Of a stretch of 14,105 nucleotides of DNA, positions 9,401 to 12,549 are shown piece after piece. Position 1 is the stretch's first letter. The number at the start of each line of letters is the position of its first letter. Source of the DNA: Baffinella frigidus (taxonomy: Eukaryota; Cryptophyceae; Cryptomonadales; Baffinellaceae); NCBI GenBank assembly GCA_026770585.1, contig MU646607.1:368261-382365 (forward strand), given 5' to 3'. The position numbers and the translations under genes were made by a program. Below the pieces are notes generated by a model. The model did no database searches, was not told where the DNA came from, and was given only the letters and a program-made list of their open reading frames with translations.

Positions 9401-12400
9401 GGGTTCAAGTCGCCACTCTCGGGAGGGTTCACCCCCACCCCAGTCACCAACCACACCTGCGGGCGCGAGGCTTAGCATTTCGACTGGTGTGAACCCTCTC
9501 AACCCTCGACCCTTGCACCATCGACCCTGCACCCTGCGCCCTAAGGTTGGGGGGGGGGGGGGCTCCTCGAAGACGCCACTTTCAGGAAGGTTCCCTGTAA
9601 CCAATCCTGCGGGCCAGGCGCGTTGGGGGTTAAGTTTCAGGTTTGGGGGTTGGGGGTTAGGAGGGGGGGGGCTGAACCTTTCCGCGGTGGCGGTCGCGCT
9701 CGAGGGTTGGGGTTTAGGGTTTGGATGTTAGAGTTGAGGGGTGTTGGTTTCGGGTTTAGGGTATGGGGGATCTTGCGGTGAGCAGAAAGTCAACTCGTAG
9801 CTCTCACCGCTTCGCGTGAGGGCGGGGGGCAGGACCTTTCTCTTCGGTGGTGGTAGAGCTATTCCGGTAGGACTTGTCGCGTTTTCGATTTCGAGACTTC
9901 GAGACTTCGAGACTTCATTTGTACCATGAGATTTGAAACGGTGTGTTTTAAAACGTTTTACGCCCTTTAAAACCTTTTTGAAGTCTGAAATCTTGAAATC
10001 TCGAAGTCGAAAACGCGACAAGTCCTACCGGAATGGCTCTAGTGTTCGAGAATCGCGATCATCCAATCAAACGTCACCTCACTGTCTTTTCATGCTACCA
10101 CACACAAAACCTGCGACCCCACCCCCGATTCCCCCTCTTTCCCCCTGTGTACCCCCTGTTTTTTCAAGGTTTTTCCTGCCTTCCCTGTTTTTTCCCTATT
10201 CTCCTCCGGTTTAATCTATTTTTTTTCAAAAAAAATCTCCATTTTTTTTTGGTTACGACCTTTCCGCCCTGGTGGTCGCGTTCAAGAAGCTCGACCATCG
10301 AATCGAAGGTCATTCCACTCTCTTCGCCCCTGTGCTCCGCCTGCGTCGTCAACTCAAGTCAATTCCAGTTGACTTGTGGCAAAATGGCAGTGGAGCCATT
10401 TTTCGGTGGAGCCATTCTGGGAATTCAGTCATTTTGCGGTGGATCCATTTGAGAATTCAGTCTAGGAGCTCAATCGAGGCATCGAAGGTCATATCACTGT
10501 CTTCTCCCATATGCTCGACCTGACGTAGTTTAGGTGGGTTTGAGGATTAGGGATTCGGGATTGGGGATTGGGGATTGGGGATTAGGGACTAGGGAATAGG
10601 GATTAAGGATGAAGGATTAGGGTTGAGGGTTGAGGGTTGAGGGTTGAGGGTTTGCGGTTTTGGGTTCCAGGATCCGGGTTGCGGGTTTTGAGTTTCGGGT
10701 TTCAGCTTCAGGGTTCAGGCTTCAGAGTTCAGGGTTTAGCCCCGAAGAAACCCTAAACCCTGAAACCCTAAACCCGCATTTCATCTCGGAACATACCAGA
10801 ATCTGTCCTGATTTATGCTATCGTAAGGCTCCTTTTTATGCTTAAAATAGCATATCTACCCTTATCTTCGGTATTTGAAGCGTTAAGCAGCGGAACAGAT
10901 TCTGACTTGTCCCGAAATTAAAATGGCGAAGGCGGGGCAACTTAGGAAGGCCAAGACTCACAACTTAGGAAATGTGAGGGGGCGTGCCTTTGCCATATGT
11001 TCCAGAATGAGTTTCTGGTAGTGGAAGGACGTCGCCAGCCTGGTTTGGGGTTTAGGGTTTGGGGTACAGGGTTTAGGGTTTAGGGTTTAGGGTTCAGGGT
11101 TTAGGGTTTAGGGTTTAGGGTCCAGGGTTTGGGGTTTAGGGTTTGGGGTCTAGGGTTTAGGGTTTGGGGTCTAGGGTTTAGAGTTTAGGGTCTAGGGTTT
11201 AGGGTTTAGGGTTAAGGATTTAGGGTTTAGTTAGGGTTTAGGGTTTAGGGTTTAGGGATCAGGGTTTGGGGTTTAAGGTTTAGGGCTTAGGGTTTAGGGT
11301 TTAGGGTTTAGGGCTTAGGGCTTAGGGTTTAGGATTTAGGGTTTAGGGTTTAGGGTTCAGGGTTTAGGGTTTAGGGTTTAGGGTCTAGGGTCTTGGGTTT
11401 AGGGTTGAGGGTTGAGGGTCAACTTGTTCGCGTCCAGCCATGCCCTTCGACCGTCGATAGTCACCTGGGTTTAGGGTGTAGGGTTTAGGGTTTAGGGCTT
11501 AGGGTCTAGGGTTTAGGGGTTAGGGGTTAGGGGTTATGGTTGAGGTTTGAGGGTTTAGGGTGTAGTGGTTAGGTTTTACGGTTTAGGGTTTAGGGTTTAG
11601 GTTTTGCGGTTTAGGGTTCAGGGCGAGCACTGTGAACTCAAATTTATACTCAGGCAGAGCTCCCACACGGAATTGGAGCCGTTCCTTCAGAAATCAGGCA
11701 ATCGGATCCAATTCCTAGATCTGCCCGAGTAAAGTTGGGCACGTCGATATTTCGCCCCCCCCGAAATTTCGCAAGTAAATTACACGGGGGGGGGGGTCAA
11801 AATTCACCTGTGAAAATTCGGGGGGGAGCGAAATATCGACGTGCCCAACAACTCTCGGACAGAGCTAGAATTCTCTTCGGGCGGGGGGCATCGAGAGTAA
11901 GGCCGCTGGGTTCGAACTTGCAAGATTGCGACTTCTTGATGGACCGTAATTATTAGTAAACACCATGATTTGTACTGCAAAATTTGAATTTAAAACACTA
12001 CATGTCCAAAAGGGTCCATCTAGAAGTTCGCAATCTCGCAATCTTGGGTTTGGGTGCCAGTGGTTTCGGGTTTAGAGTGCAGAGTCCACTCTTGGGGGAC
12101 TTCGGAACATGTTGAAAGTCCAGGCCTGGATTAGGGCCCTGGCTTTCACCACACAGCGGGCTACATATGGAGTTTCGGCCCATTTTGGGCCGAGTTTCCG
12201 TTACCTTATCCGTAGGAACCCCCCCTATGCCCGTACGGGTTGCCTACCGCAGGGTCCTAGGTCTTGTCGCTTATGGGTTATTCAGAACCCCTTCCTGGCC
12301 CGCTGTGTTGTCAGGTACACATCTTTAAAACTGCTGAACTGTCCCATCGACAATCGGCAGCGGTAACCTCAACACCTAACCCATCAACCCTCAACCCTCA

Positions 12401-12452
12401 ACCCTCAACCCTCTACCCTCAACCCTCAAGTCTAAACCCTCTACCCTCTACC

Positions 12453-12484
<32 letters not shown>

Positions 12485-12510
12485 TAACCCTCAACCCTCT
12501 ACCCTCTACC

Positions 12511-12549
<39 letters not shown>

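Noticed and set aside
10033-10452. 139-codon plus-strand open frame
   Set aside because: It runs antisense through exon 2 and its copies and through a pyrimidine-rich tract; low-complexity content.
11735-11956. Plus-strand open frame over the 11735 foldback
   Set aside because: It consists mainly of the inverted repeat and C/G runs, with no protein-like composition.
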